From the NCBI GenBank assembly GCA_043747835.1, contig JAYTOK010000032.1:1-64000 (forward strand): DNA of 64,000 nt. Reading direction: 5' to 3'. Under the pieces are notes generated by a model. It saw only the letters and a program-made list of their open reading frames with translations, was not told the DNA's origin and made no database searches. Position numbers and translations under genes: made by a program. This DNA comes from CADEED01 sp043747835. Lineage in GTDB: Bacteria; Pseudomonadota; Gammaproteobacteria; Steroidobacterales; Steroidobacteraceae. Of this stretch, positions 1 to 7,022 are shown one piece after another (positions within the stretch are counted from its first letter, which is position 1; each line of letters starts with the position of its first letter).

Positions 1-270
1 GCTGGCGTACCAGCCGGGCGAGATGTAGGCCTCGGGGCCGGTGAAGACAGCCAGTGCCTGCGCACCGGCGTGGCGCCAGAGCGGATTGGCGCGCGCCACA
101 TGGCCGCGCAGCGTGCCATGCTCACCTTCGCCGGGCGCGAACTCGAGCGGGATCAGATCGGCGCTCGTGCCTTCGGGCGTGGTCACGATCAAGGTGGCCA
201 AGGGGCGCTCGCGCATCAACGCGATCAGCGCGCCGCGGTCGGCTTGCTCGAAATGCTTGGGCAGGTACAT
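1..270 (-). CDS. PaiB-like FMN-binding protein, N-terminal part (runs off the window)
   Basis: Reading the minus strand from the ATG at 270 gives an open frame of 90 codons to the window edge, beginning MYLPKHFEQADRGALIALM. The MYxPxHF start and the later segment ending in PGWYAS are typical of the PaiB family (FMN-binding split barrel, pyridoxamine-phosphate-oxidase-like). Family members are described as negative transcriptional regulators or flavin-binding enzymes. The start codon lies 2 nt downstream of the stop of the glyoxalase gene, so the two are probably co-transcribed. The C-terminal half is missing, so nothing can be said about the complete fold. Family assignment rests on the N-terminal motif only. 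Confidence 0.75.
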   Translation of the reverse strand, partial: MYLPKHFEQADRGALIALMRERPLATLIVTTPEGTSADLIPLEFAPGEGEHGTLRGHVARANPLWRHAGAQALAVFTGPEAYISPGWYAS

Positions 271-272
271 GC

Positions 273-692
273 CTACCACGCTCCGACGTTGGGCATGGTT
301 TGCCACGGCTCGGCCGGGGCCAATGCCGTGCCGGCCTGCAGCAGCTCGATGGAGATGTTGTCGGGCGAGCGCACGAACGCCATGCGTCCGTCGCGCGGCG
401 GACGGTTGATCGTCACGCCGTGCTTCTGCAGGCGCTCGCAGGTGGCGTAGATGTCGTCCACGGCGTACGCGAGATGACCGAAATTGCGGCCGCCGCCATA
501 GTTCTCGGGCTCCCAGTTATGCGTGAGCTCGACCTGGGCGGTGGAGTCGCCGGGTGCCGCGAGGAAGATCAACGTGAACTTGCCCTGCGGATAGTCGGTA
601 CGTTTGACGACTTCGAGGCCGAGCGCATCGCGGTAGAACTTCAGCGATGCGTCGACGTCCGTCACGCGCACCATGGTGTGCAGGTATTTCAT
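273..692 (-). CDS. gloA: Lactoylglutathione lyase (glyoxalase I), VOC family
   Basis: 139 aa, the usual length for bacterial glyoxalase I. The protein opens MKYLHTMVRVTDVDASLKFY and contains the paired beta-alpha-beta-beta-beta modules of the VOC fold. Visible metal-ligand candidates are His5 in the first strand, the Glu in QVELTHNW, the His in FGHLAYAVDD and the Glu in SIELLQAG, matching the H/E/H/E set of Ni/Zn GlxI enzymes. Expected role: isomerisation of the methylglyoxal-glutathione hemithioacetal to S-lactoylglutathione in the cytoplasm. It lies 16 nt after the 62-aa gene that is coupled to ilvB, and 2 nt before the paiB-like gene. All are on the same strand, so a four-gene transcript is plausible. 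Confidence 0.9.
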   Translation of the reverse strand: MKYLHTMVRVTDVDASLKFYRDALGLEVVKRTDYPQGKFTLIFLAAPGDSTAQVELTHNWEPENYGGGRNFGHLAYAVDDIYATCERLQKHGVTINRPPRDGRMAFVRSPDNISIELLQAGTALAPAEPWQTMPNVGAW

Positions 693-708
693 CGCGGCAA
701 CGGCCGTG

Positions 709-897
709 TCAGGACTTGAAGCCGATCAGCGCGGCGATCGCGACCCACACCATCGCGGCCCGACTTCGTGGCTTCACCTCGCGCTGTCGCTCGATCGACT
801 CGCGCTTGGCTTGTTGCTCGGCCACGGGTGCCGCAAGCAACGCGGCACCGATCCGCTCCGCCTGGTCCTTGTCCATCTTCTCTTCGCGCGCATCCAT
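709..897 (-). CDS. 62-aa tail-anchored hypothetical peptide coupled to ilvB
   Basis: Not recognised. The peptide starts MDAREEKMDKDQAERIGAAL, continues with a charged, probably helical stretch (residues 1-45) and ends in one hydrophobic segment (AAMVWVAIAALIGF, about residues 47-60), so it looks like a C-tail-anchored membrane peptide. Its ATG (895-897) shares one base with the TGA stop of the acetolactate synthase large subunit (897-899), giving a TGATG junction typical of translational coupling. In most bacteria the small regulatory subunit follows the large-subunit gene; here that position holds this peptide. The coupling and absence of frame breaks support a real gene. A role with acetolactate synthase is speculation. 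Confidence 0.6.
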   Translation of the reverse strand: MDAREEKMDKDQAERIGAALLAAPVAEQQAKRESIERQREVKPRSRAAMVWVAIAALIGFKS

Positions 898-2774
898 CAG
901 AACATCTCGCTTGCGCCAGGCGGCTTCACGTCCACCTTCTTGCGCGACGGGATCCAGTCACCGGTGATCATCGCCTCATACGGCTGACCCGGGCCGACCA
1001 TCGGATACACGCCGGCATCCGGATCGATGATCACCTCGAGAAATGCCGCGCCCTTGAACGCGAGGAATTCTTCGATCACGCGGGGCACGTCCGACTTCTT
1101 GTCGAGGCGCACGGCATATTTGAACCCATCGGCCTGCGCGGCCTTGATGAAGTCCTTCGTGTGCAGCGTCTTCTCCGACGCCGACAACCGGCCCGCGAAG
1201 AAGAGCTTCTGCCACTGCTTCACCATGCCGTCGCCGTTGTTGTTCAGCACGACGACCTTCACGGGCAGGTTGTACGTCGTCGCGGTTTCCATCTCGCCGA
1301 TGTTCATGCGGATGGACGCGTCGCCGTCGATGTCGATGACCAGCTTGTCCGGATTCGCGAATTGCGCGCCAATCGCGGCGGGCAGGCCGAAACCCATCGT
1401 GCCCATCGAACCCGACGTCAGCCACAGGCGCGGGCTCTTGAAATCGAAGTACTGCGCGGCCCACATTTGATGCTGGCCAACGCCCGTCGTGATGATCGCC
1501 TCGCCCTTAGTGACTCGGTTGAGCTCTTCGATCACGTAGTAAGGCTGGATCTTCTCGCTCGCGCGGTCGTAGTTCATCGCGAACTTCTGCTTCATCTCCG
1601 CGAGATAGGCGAGCCATCGCGAACGGTCGCGCTTGAACTCGGCGCGCTTGCCGTGTGCCGTCAGCATGTGCAGCGCTTCGGGCAGCAGGCCGACGTGACT
1701 CCATTGCACGCGCTTGACCTTGTTGATCTCCGCGCGGTCGATGTCGAAGTGCGCGATCGCTTTCGCGCTCGGCGCAAACTTCGCGGGGTTGCCCGCGACG
1801 CGGTCGTCGAAGCGCGCGCCGATCGCGATCAGGAAGTCGCAGTCGTCGACGGCGTAGTTCGCGAACGCGGTGCCGTGCATGCCAAGCATGCGCATCGCGA
1901 GATTGCTGGTCGTATCCACCGCGCCGATGCCCATCAGCGTCGTCACGACGGGGATGTCGAACGCTTCCGCGAACTCGCGCAGTTCGGCCGACGCTTCGCC
2001 GTTGATCACGCCGCCGCCGGCGTAGATCAGCGGACGCTGCGACTCGCCTAGCATCTCGAAGAAATGGTTGGCCTCGGTGCCGTCGATGATGTCGGTGGTC
2101 AGCGTCTCGAGACGTTTGCGATAGCCCGGCATCGGGAGCGTGCCCGCGCCCTTGAACTCACCGCTCCAGTTCTGCACGTCCTTCGGGATGTCGATGACCA
2201 CGGGACCCGGGCGGCCCGTGCGCGCGATCTCGAACGCCGTGCGCACCGTCGCCTCTAACTTGTCGGTGTCGGTGACGAGGAAGATGTGTTTCGCGACCGA
2301 GCCCATGATCGAGGACACGGGCGCTTCCTGGAACGCGTCGCTGCCGATCGCGCTCCTCGGGACCTGGCCGCAGATCACGACGATGGGAATCGAGTCCGCC
2401 ATCGAATCGCGGATCGGGGTGACTGTGTTGGTGGCTCCTGGGCCCGACGTCACAATGGCCACGCCGACGCGGCCGCTCGCGCGCGCATAACCCGCGGCCA
2501 TGAAACCCGCGCCCTGTTCGTTGGACGGAACGATGAGCGGCATCTGCGACTCGCCCTTCGCCTTGCGCGCCTCGTTGAAGCAGAAGACGGCGTCGTAGGT
2601 CGGCAGGATGGCGCCGCCCGAGTAACCGAAAATCGTCGTTACGCCCTCGTCGGCCAATACCTGCACGATCATCTCGGCGCCGCTCATCATCTGGCCGGCG
2701 AGCGGGTGCTGGATGGAGGGCGCAGCCGGGGTGCCGGACGCGTTTAGCTCGAGGATTTTCGGGGTCTTTGCCAT
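897..2774 (-). CDS. ilvB: Acetolactate synthase large subunit
   Basis: 625 aa ThDP-dependent enzyme, somewhat longer than the usual 560-590 aa. It catalyses condensation of two pyruvates, or pyruvate plus 2-oxobutyrate, in branched-chain amino-acid synthesis. The N-terminal ThDP domain contains the catalytic Glu in NEQGAGFMAAGYARASGR (Glu86). The central domain carries the FAD-type region (GARFDDRVAGNP). The C-terminal domain has the ThDP/Mg motif GDASIRMN followed downstream by LNNNGDGMVKQWQ. The extra length lies in a roughly 25-residue N-terminal leader and a C-terminal tail. The regulatory subunit is not downstream but divergent at 2874, an unusual arrangement. The gene is followed by an overlapping 62-aa gene. 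Confidence 0.95.
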   Translation of the reverse strand: MAKTPKILELNASGTPAAPSIQHPLAGQMMSGAEMIVQVLADEGVTTIFGYSGGAILPTYDAVFCFNEARKAKGESQMPLIVPSNEQGAGFMAAGYARASGRVGVAIVTSGPGATNTVTPIRDSMADSIPIVVICGQVPRSAIGSDAFQEAPVSSIMGSVAKHIFLVTDTDKLEATVRTAFEIARTGRPGPVVIDIPKDVQNWSGEFKGAGTLPMPGYRKRLETLTTDIIDGTEANHFFEMLGESQRPLIYAGGGVINGEASAELREFAEAFDIPVVTTLMGIGAVDTTSNLAMRMLGMHGTAFANYAVDDCDFLIAIGARFDDRVAGNPAKFAPSAKAIAHFDIDRAEINKVKRVQWSHVGLLPEALHMLTAHGKRAEFKRDRSRWLAYLAEMKQKFAMNYDRASEKIQPYYVIEELNRVTKGEAIITTGVGQHQMWAAQYFDFKSPRLWLTSGSMGTMGFGLPAAIGAQFANPDKLVIDIDGDASIRMNIGEMETATTYNLPVKVVVLNNNGDGMVKQWQKLFFAGRLSASEKTLHTKDFIKAAQADGFKYAVRLDKKSDVPRVIEEFLAFKGAAFLEVIIDPDAGVYPMVGPGQPYEAMITGDWIPSRKKVDVKPPGASEMF

Positions 2775-2873
2775 AGCCGCATGAGCCTAGCAGTTTGCAG
2801 GCTTTCGTTGAATGGATCGGGCGATAACCGCTATTCTGGCGCCGTGTTCGCACAGCAAAAAGCCGCCTCCACC

Positions 2874-3374
2874 ATGCGTCATATCATCGCCATCCACCTG
2901 CAGAACGAGGCCGGCGCGCTCACGCGCGTGGCCGGGCTCTTCTCCACCCGCGGCTACAACATCGAGTCGCTGTCGGTCGCGGCCACCGACGATCCTTCCG
3001 TGTCGCGCGTAACGCTGGTCACCAAGGGCGCAGATGGGGTGATCCTGCAAATCGTCAATCAGCTCAACAAGCTCATCGACGTGGTTGCGGTCGAAGACCT
3101 CACGCGCGGCGAGCACATCGAACGCGAGCTCGTGGTGTTGAAATTGCGCGTCGAACCGCAGTTGATCGATTCGGTGCGCGGGTACGTCGTGCGCGCCGGC
3201 GGCCGCGTTCTCGAGCCGCAACCCGAAGGTTTCGTCGTCGAGCTCACGGCCTCGGAAGTCGAGGTCAACCAGTTCGTCAGTGACCTGGGCGAGCGCACGG
3301 ACATCGTGGAAGTGGTCCGTTCTGGCGCGCTCGCGGTCGGGCGCAATGCGCGCGCCCTGCATGTCGTGAGATAG
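2874..3374 (+). CDS. ilvH: Acetolactate synthase small (regulatory) subunit
   Basis: 166 aa, standard length. It starts MRHIIAIHLQNEAGALTRVA, an ACT domain (residues about 4-75) that binds the feedback inhibitor valine in this family. The C-terminal small-subunit domain follows (about 83-160, LKLRVEPQL onwards). I chose ATG 2874 because it matches the conserved family N-terminus; the open frame extends upstream but that extension has no family resemblance. Ribosome-binding signal before it is weak. The gene is transcribed away from ilvB, with 99 nt between the two starts, so both subunits would have to be expressed from back-to-back promoters rather than as one operon. Confidence 0.93.
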   Translation: MRHIIAIHLQNEAGALTRVAGLFSTRGYNIESLSVAATDDPSVSRVTLVTKGADGVILQIVNQLNKLIDVVAVEDLTRGEHIERELVVLKLRVEPQLIDSVRGYVVRAGGRVLEPQPEGFVVELTASEVEVNQFVSDLGERTDIVEVVRSGALAVGRNARALHVVR

Positions 3375-3383
3375 CGGCACCCA

Positions 3384-4322
3384 CTAATTGATTGCGCATG
3401 CTCCGCCATCGAGGCGAGCCAGAACCGTCGGCGCTGGCGCTGTATCCATAAGTTCGACAAATGATGTCGTTCCTTTCCAGTTCTGGGGAAACACGGCCAG
3501 ACAGCGTTTGTCTGAGTTCCGAACCGACGGGTAAAGAATTCCGTGAATTCCGGCAGCCGATATCAATCGGCCGAAGATCTGGGAGTTCGAGGGGATCGAA
3601 AACTGGTTGGGCATTGCCCTCCAGTTCGGATGCAGCAGTTGACGCTGAAGGCCCATCGCAGAACGGATCATCATCGGCGGGCTCTTCATGGCCAACCGCC
3701 TAGACAAAGTTACAGCCGATCTAGGCGTCTTGTATTTGCGGATCACATCTACAAAACGTTGAAGCGCAGCTAGATCGCCAACATCGACTACGTAGTCCAG
3801 CGCCCCACGCAATCGAACTTGCGAAAACGATGCCTCACTTCGAAGGGCAAAGTCAGTTGCAGATAGGCCCGATTTGCTCGTGGATGCCGAGAACGCGAAG
3901 CGCTCCCGAAATGCGGTTTCGTAGTTCTCTCCAAGATATAGAGAAGGAAACGGCGTTATCGTCCCTGGGCCGATCTGTTTTCCGATGTTGAAGCGCCCGC
4001 CAATACCATTGGTGCTGCCGACCATAGAAAGCGGCGTTAGAGAGCACCGATAGTCGACGAGCCGGCACCACTCCTGGAACTCAAATCCTTGTATTGCCGC
4101 GCGCCTGAGTGCGTCGAGAAGCACTTGGCCGTCGCGTTGTCGAAGCGGCTCAAGCTCGAAATACAAGCTCGAATAGAGCGCGTCGAGCGCTCTTCCCGCC
4201 GCAGTCCACTGCTGAAAAGACGACGAGTCAAAGCGCTCAAGTTCCAGCAGCGAAGGCATGTCCGGGTCGAACGTGCCGGACCTTCTTGTTGGAATATCAG
4301 GCTTGCGTCGCTTCCTTTTCAT
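3384..4322 (-). CDS. RES-domain toxin (NAD-targeting), type II toxin-antitoxin
   Basis: 312 aa. The RES-domain signatures are present: GGRFN (108-112), SLYLGENYETAFRE (127-140, with the conserved Tyr and Glu) and near the C-terminus GILYPSVRNSDKRCLAVFP. RES toxins such as MbcT and ParT degrade NAD+ or transfer ADP-ribose. This copy is longer than most because of about 90 N-terminal residues that I do not recognise. Its ATG overlaps the antitoxin stop by 4 nt (ATGA at 4319-4322). Base composition looks clearly less GC-rich and codon use more relaxed than in flanking genes, consistent with horizontal acquisition. The gene ends 9 nt from the convergent ilvH stop. Confidence 0.85.
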   Translation of the reverse strand: MKRKRRKPDIPTRRSGTFDPDMPSLLELERFDSSSFQQWTAAGRALDALYSSLYFELEPLRQRDGQVLLDALRRAAIQGFEFQEWCRLVDYRCSLTPLSMVGSTNGIGGRFNIGKQIGPGTITPFPSLYLGENYETAFRERFAFSASTSKSGLSATDFALRSEASFSQVRLRGALDYVVDVGDLAALQRFVDVIRKYKTPRSAVTLSRRLAMKSPPMMIRSAMGLQRQLLHPNWRAMPNQFSIPSNSQIFGRLISAAGIHGILYPSVRNSDKRCLAVFPQNWKGTTSFVELMDTAPAPTVLARLDGGACAIN

Positions 4323-4726
4323 TCACTCCCGCTGCCAGCTTGTGCTGAGTTCTCTTCGAGCGCTTCTGAGACAAACTTTTGCAGTCGCGCATAGCGTCCA
4401 TATCGAATCATGTCTCGAGGAGAAACATCTCCTAACAGTGGGTTCTTTGTTTTGAACCAAAGTGCAGTCTTGATCGCATCGCCGCCGAAGAAACTAGCAA
4501 CGAGTCCGCATATGTTTGCGATCTCGTGCAGCCTATCGAGCACCTCTTTCGGAATCTTTTGGTCATAGCGAACTGAGGCAGGGGCAACCTCGGCAATTTT
4601 CGCCACATCACGCTTATCGAGCCCCAAAAACTCAACAACTTCACGAGCCTGAAAGGCTTGGTTTGCCCAAAAACCCAAGTGGTCTTGCTTTGCGATCGTG
4701 TCGAAAAGAGTAGTAGCTGCTTTCAT
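4319..4726 (-). CDS. Xre/MbcA/ParS-type antitoxin
   Basis: 135 aa. The C-terminal segment (about residues 85-130, NPLLGDVSPRDMIRYGRYAR) is the toxin-binding Xre-MbcA-ParS (DUF2384-like) domain that pairs with RES toxins. The N-terminal part contains a helix-turn-helix-like region (REVVEFLGLDKRDVAKIAEV). It precedes and overlaps its toxin by 4 nt, the normal antitoxin-first order. Direct TTCGACCA repeats upstream are candidate autoregulatory operators. Low GC relative to neighbours. Confidence in the family is high from both motif and partner. Confidence 0.85.
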   Translation of the reverse strand: MKAATTLFDTIAKQDHLGFWANQAFQAREVVEFLGLDKRDVAKIAEVAPASVRYDQKIPKEVLDRLHEIANICGLVASFFGGDAIKTALWFKTKNPLLGDVSPRDMIRYGRYARLQKFVSEALEENSAQAGSGSE

Positions 4727-4763
4727 GCTGGCATCCTAAAACACTAACCAGAATAAACCAATC

Positions 4764-4782
4764 TTCGACCATGATTCGACCA
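4764..4782. promoter_or_regulatory. Direct repeat upstream of the antitoxin gene, possible autoregulatory operator
   Basis: TTCGACCA occurs at 4764-4771 and again at 4775-4782, an 11-bp period that places both copies on one helix face. A TATTCT -10-like hexamer is readable on the minus strand at 4755-4750, just downstream of the repeats. The position 38-56 nt before the antitoxin ATG fits an operator bound by the antitoxin. Inferred only from repeat and position. Confidence 0.4.
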
Positions 4783-4887
4783 CGGATATGTGACGTAGTT
4801 CTGTCGGATTATCAGTGATTTGCACATGGGGTCCATCTCACAGGCTCCAGAATTCTGAATACATTGGCGAGCCTCGCTTCGTTCACT

Positions 4888-4947
4888 ACTAGATTTCTAG
4901 TTGACAACGCGCCTTGTCTGCGGTTCTACTACTAGACATCTAGTAGT
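4888..4947 (+). promoter_or_regulatory. BlaI-type double operator with embedded promoter
   Basis: Two related palindromes flank a promoter. Site 1 is ACTAGA-TT-TCTAGT at 4888-4901. Site 2 is ACTACTAGA-CA-TCTAGTAGT at 4928-4947. Their centres are 43 bp apart, close to four helical turns. A perfect -35 hexamer TTGACA (4901-4906) begins at the last base of site 1, and a -10-like hexamer (TCTACT, 4925-4930, 18-bp spacing) runs into site 2. The GTG start of the BlaI-family gene follows 9 nt after site 2, so BlaI binding would block transcription of its own operon. Confidence 0.7.
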
Positions 4948-4956
4948 GAGGCGCGC

Positions 4957-5346
4957 GTGAACGACGAAATCTATCTGACCGATCGCGAAGCCGACCTCAT
5001 GCAGGTCCTCTGGGACCACGGCCCGTCCGTCGTCAACGAAGTGAAGGACAAGCTCCACGACGAGCTCGCCTACACCACGGTGCTGACCATCCTGCGCACG
5101 CTCGAACAGAAGGGCTACGTGAAGCACGAGGAAGAAGGCCGCGTGCATCGTTACTCCGCGACGGTGAAAGAGAACGCCGCGCGCAAGAGCGCTCTGCAAC
5201 ACCTCACCGGCAAGCTCTTCAAAGGCTCGGCCGAACTGCTGTTCACGCATCTCGTCTCGGATCAGAAGCTCTCGAAGGACCAGATCCAGCGCATGCGCGA
5301 TCTGCTCGCCGAAGCCAACCCGCCTAACGTGGACAAGGGGAAGTAA
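4957..5346 (+). CDS. BlaI/MecI-family transcriptional repressor (cassette A)
   Basis: 129 aa, usual BlaI length. GTG start directly after the palindromic operator; protein begins with residues NDEIYLTDREADLMQVLWDH. The winged-helix region includes the recognition-helix segment AYTTVLTILRTLEQKGYV (about 45-62), diagnostic of the family. The C-terminal half should dimerise and carry the cleavage site used in BlaR/BlaI signalling. The stop TAA is followed immediately by the ATG of an M56 metallopeptidase gene, the normal sensor partner. A serine hydrolase gene lies after the next gene, completing a BlaI-BlaR-beta-lactamase-like layout. Confidence 0.92.
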   Translation: MNDEIYLTDREADLMQVLWDHGPSVVNEVKDKLHDELAYTTVLTILRTLEQKGYVKHEEEGRVHRYSATVKENAARKSALQHLTGKLFKGSAELLFTHLVSDQKLSKDQIQRMRDLLAEANPPNVDKGK

Positions 5347-6954
5347 ATGCTCGCCTGGATGCTCTACGTGATCATGGTCACGCTGCTGTTGTCGCTCGGT
5401 GCGTATGTTGCCGAACGCGCGGCGCGTCTGTCGCGTGGCAGAACGCGCTGGATCTGGCTCACCGCGATCATCGCGTCTCTCGCGATCCCCACCGTCATCG
5501 CCTCGGTGTCGGTAGAACTCCCCAGCGTGATGAGCCCGGCAGTCGCGCAGAAGATGGTGGTGCTGCGCGAGACGACGACGCAGGCCCTCTCTCCCGTCAC
5601 GTGGATCGCGGGCAGCGCCGCGGAGCCGTCGGGATGGCGCGACTTCGACGGGTTGCTGACGAATCTGTGGCGCGCCGCATCGATCGCGATGCTGCTGGCG
5701 CTGGTGGCGAGCGGCGTCTATCTACTCTCGCGCAAGCGTCGCTGGCGCGTCGACAAAGTCTCGGGCGCGCAGGTCTACGTCACGGAGGGCGTGGGGCCTG
5801 CCGTGGTAGGCCTGCTGCGCCCGCGCATCGTCGTGCCGCGCTGGGTGACGATGGCATTGCCGCAGCACCAGTCCGCGGTCATCGCGCACGAGCAATCCCA
5901 TCTCGAGGCCCACGATCCGCAGCTCTTCACGCTCGCGCTCGGCCTCCTCGTCTTCATGCCCTGGAACCTGCCGCTGTGGTGGCAACTGCGCCGCCTGCGC
6001 TACGCGATCGAAGTCGATTGCGATGCGCGCGTGCTCGAGGGCGGTATCGATCCCACGCACTACGGAGAGACATTGATCTCCGTGGGTGAACGCCAATCGG
6101 CCTACATCGGCGCTGTCGCGGCGATGTCGGAATCCAAATCATTTCTCGAGGAGAGGATAAGAATCATGATCAGCAAACCCGTCAAATGGCGGCGCGCCGG
6201 CATCCCCGCGCTCTTCGGCGTCTCGTTGGCGCTGACCGCGCTCGCCGCGCAAGTGAGTCCACCGAACAGCAGCACCGTCACGGTCGACTCGACCGAGAAG
6301 GCCGGCGGCGAGAAGACCGTCGGCTCGAAGCCCGGAGAGCGCGTGGCCATCAAACTACCCGCCGCGACACTGGATCGCTACAACGGCACGTGGAAGATGA
6401 GCGAGCAGATGTACATCGACGTGAAGCGCGAGGGCGACAAGCTCATGGCTCGCCTCACGGGCCAGCCGACATTCGAGGTGTTCGCCGAACGCGAGAACTA
6501 CTTCTTCTGGAAGCTCGTCGATGCGCAGCTCGAGTTCAACGACGACGGACAGACCGCGGTGCTCCACCAGTTCGGCAAGAACTTCCCGCTGACGCGCGTC
6601 GATGCAACCGAAGCGACGCAGGCCCAGTCCGCGCTCGACTCCCGCATCGCCAACCAGACGCCGCAGCCGGGCAGCGAGGCCGCGCTTCGTCATCTCCTCG
6701 ACGGCATGACGCAGGACAAGATCGACTACGGCTCGGTGGAGCCGGTGCTCGCCGACGTCCTGCGCCAGCAGGACGGCGCCATCAAGCAGATGATGAAGCA
6801 ACTGGGAGCGGTGAAAACCGTCTCGTTCAAGAGCGTCGGCCATCAAGGCTGGGATTCGTATGAGGTCCAGCACGCGAACGGCAAGATCAACTACGCGCTC
6901 ACCCTCGCGCCGAATGGCAAGGTCGCGGGGTTCATGCAGATGATGATTCCCTGA
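5347..6954 (+). CDS. M56 (BlaR1-like) membrane metallopeptidase with hydrolase-type C-terminal domains
   Basis: 535 aa. The N-terminal membrane part (segments about 4-20, 36-55 and 108-127) leads to the gluzincin motif HEQSH (181-185) in IAHEQSHLEAHD. Further hydrophobic segments follow (about 193-212 and 285-302). The region after residue 310 is not the penicillin-binding sensor of classical BlaR1. It begins LDRYNGTWKMSEQ and resembles the small beta domain often found at the C-terminus of serine hydrolases (DUF3471-like). It then has a SEAALRHLLDGM...LGAVKTVSFKSVG module also seen in such hydrolases. Probable role: membrane sensor protease inactivating the upstream BlaI. The ligand is unknown. 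Confidence 0.85.
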   Translation: MLAWMLYVIMVTLLLSLGAYVAERAARLSRGRTRWIWLTAIIASLAIPTVIASVSVELPSVMSPAVAQKMVVLRETTTQALSPVTWIAGSAAEPSGWRDFDGLLTNLWRAASIAMLLALVASGVYLLSRKRRWRVDKVSGAQVYVTEGVGPAVVGLLRPRIVVPRWVTMALPQHQSAVIAHEQSHLEAHDPQLFTLALGLLVFMPWNLPLWWQLRRLRYAIEVDCDARVLEGGIDPTHYGETLISVGERQSAYIGAVAAMSESKSFLEERIRIMISKPVKWRRAGIPALFGVSLALTALAAQVSPPNSSTVTVDSTEKAGGEKTVGSKPGERVAIKLPAATLDRYNGTWKMSEQMYIDVKREGDKLMARLTGQPTFEVFAERENYFFWKLVDAQLEFNDDGQTAVLHQFGKNFPLTRVDATEATQAQSALDSRIANQTPQPGSEAALRHLLDGMTQDKIDYGSVEPVLADVLRQQDGAIKQMMKQLGAVKTVSFKSVGHQGWDSYEVQHANGKINYALTLAPNGKVAGFMQMMIP

Positions 6955-6968
6955 GGTCATCGCCGCCG

Positions 6969-6998
6969 GGCCGCCCGCTGCAACGGGCGGCCTTTTCC
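6969..6998 (+). terminator. Rho-independent terminator after the M56 gene
   Basis: GGCCGCCCG (6969-6977) pairs perfectly with CGGGCGGCC (6984-6992) around a six-base loop and is followed by TTTTCCTTT. It lies 15 nt after the stop of the M56 gene and separates it from the downstream serine hydrolase. Confidence 0.85.
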
Positions 6999-7022
6999 TT
7001 TCCGGCGTCGTATCCTCGACGC

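Noticed and set aside
768..2051. Long plus-strand open frame (427 codons) opposite ilvB
   Set aside because: It is antisense to a gene with clear catalytic motifs; its translation is Arg/His/Val-rich with no domain, the usual shadow in GC-rich DNA. Similar long shadows opposite the diguanylate cyclase (19119-20711), pyruvate carboxylase and glyoxal/thiolase genes were dropped for the same reason.
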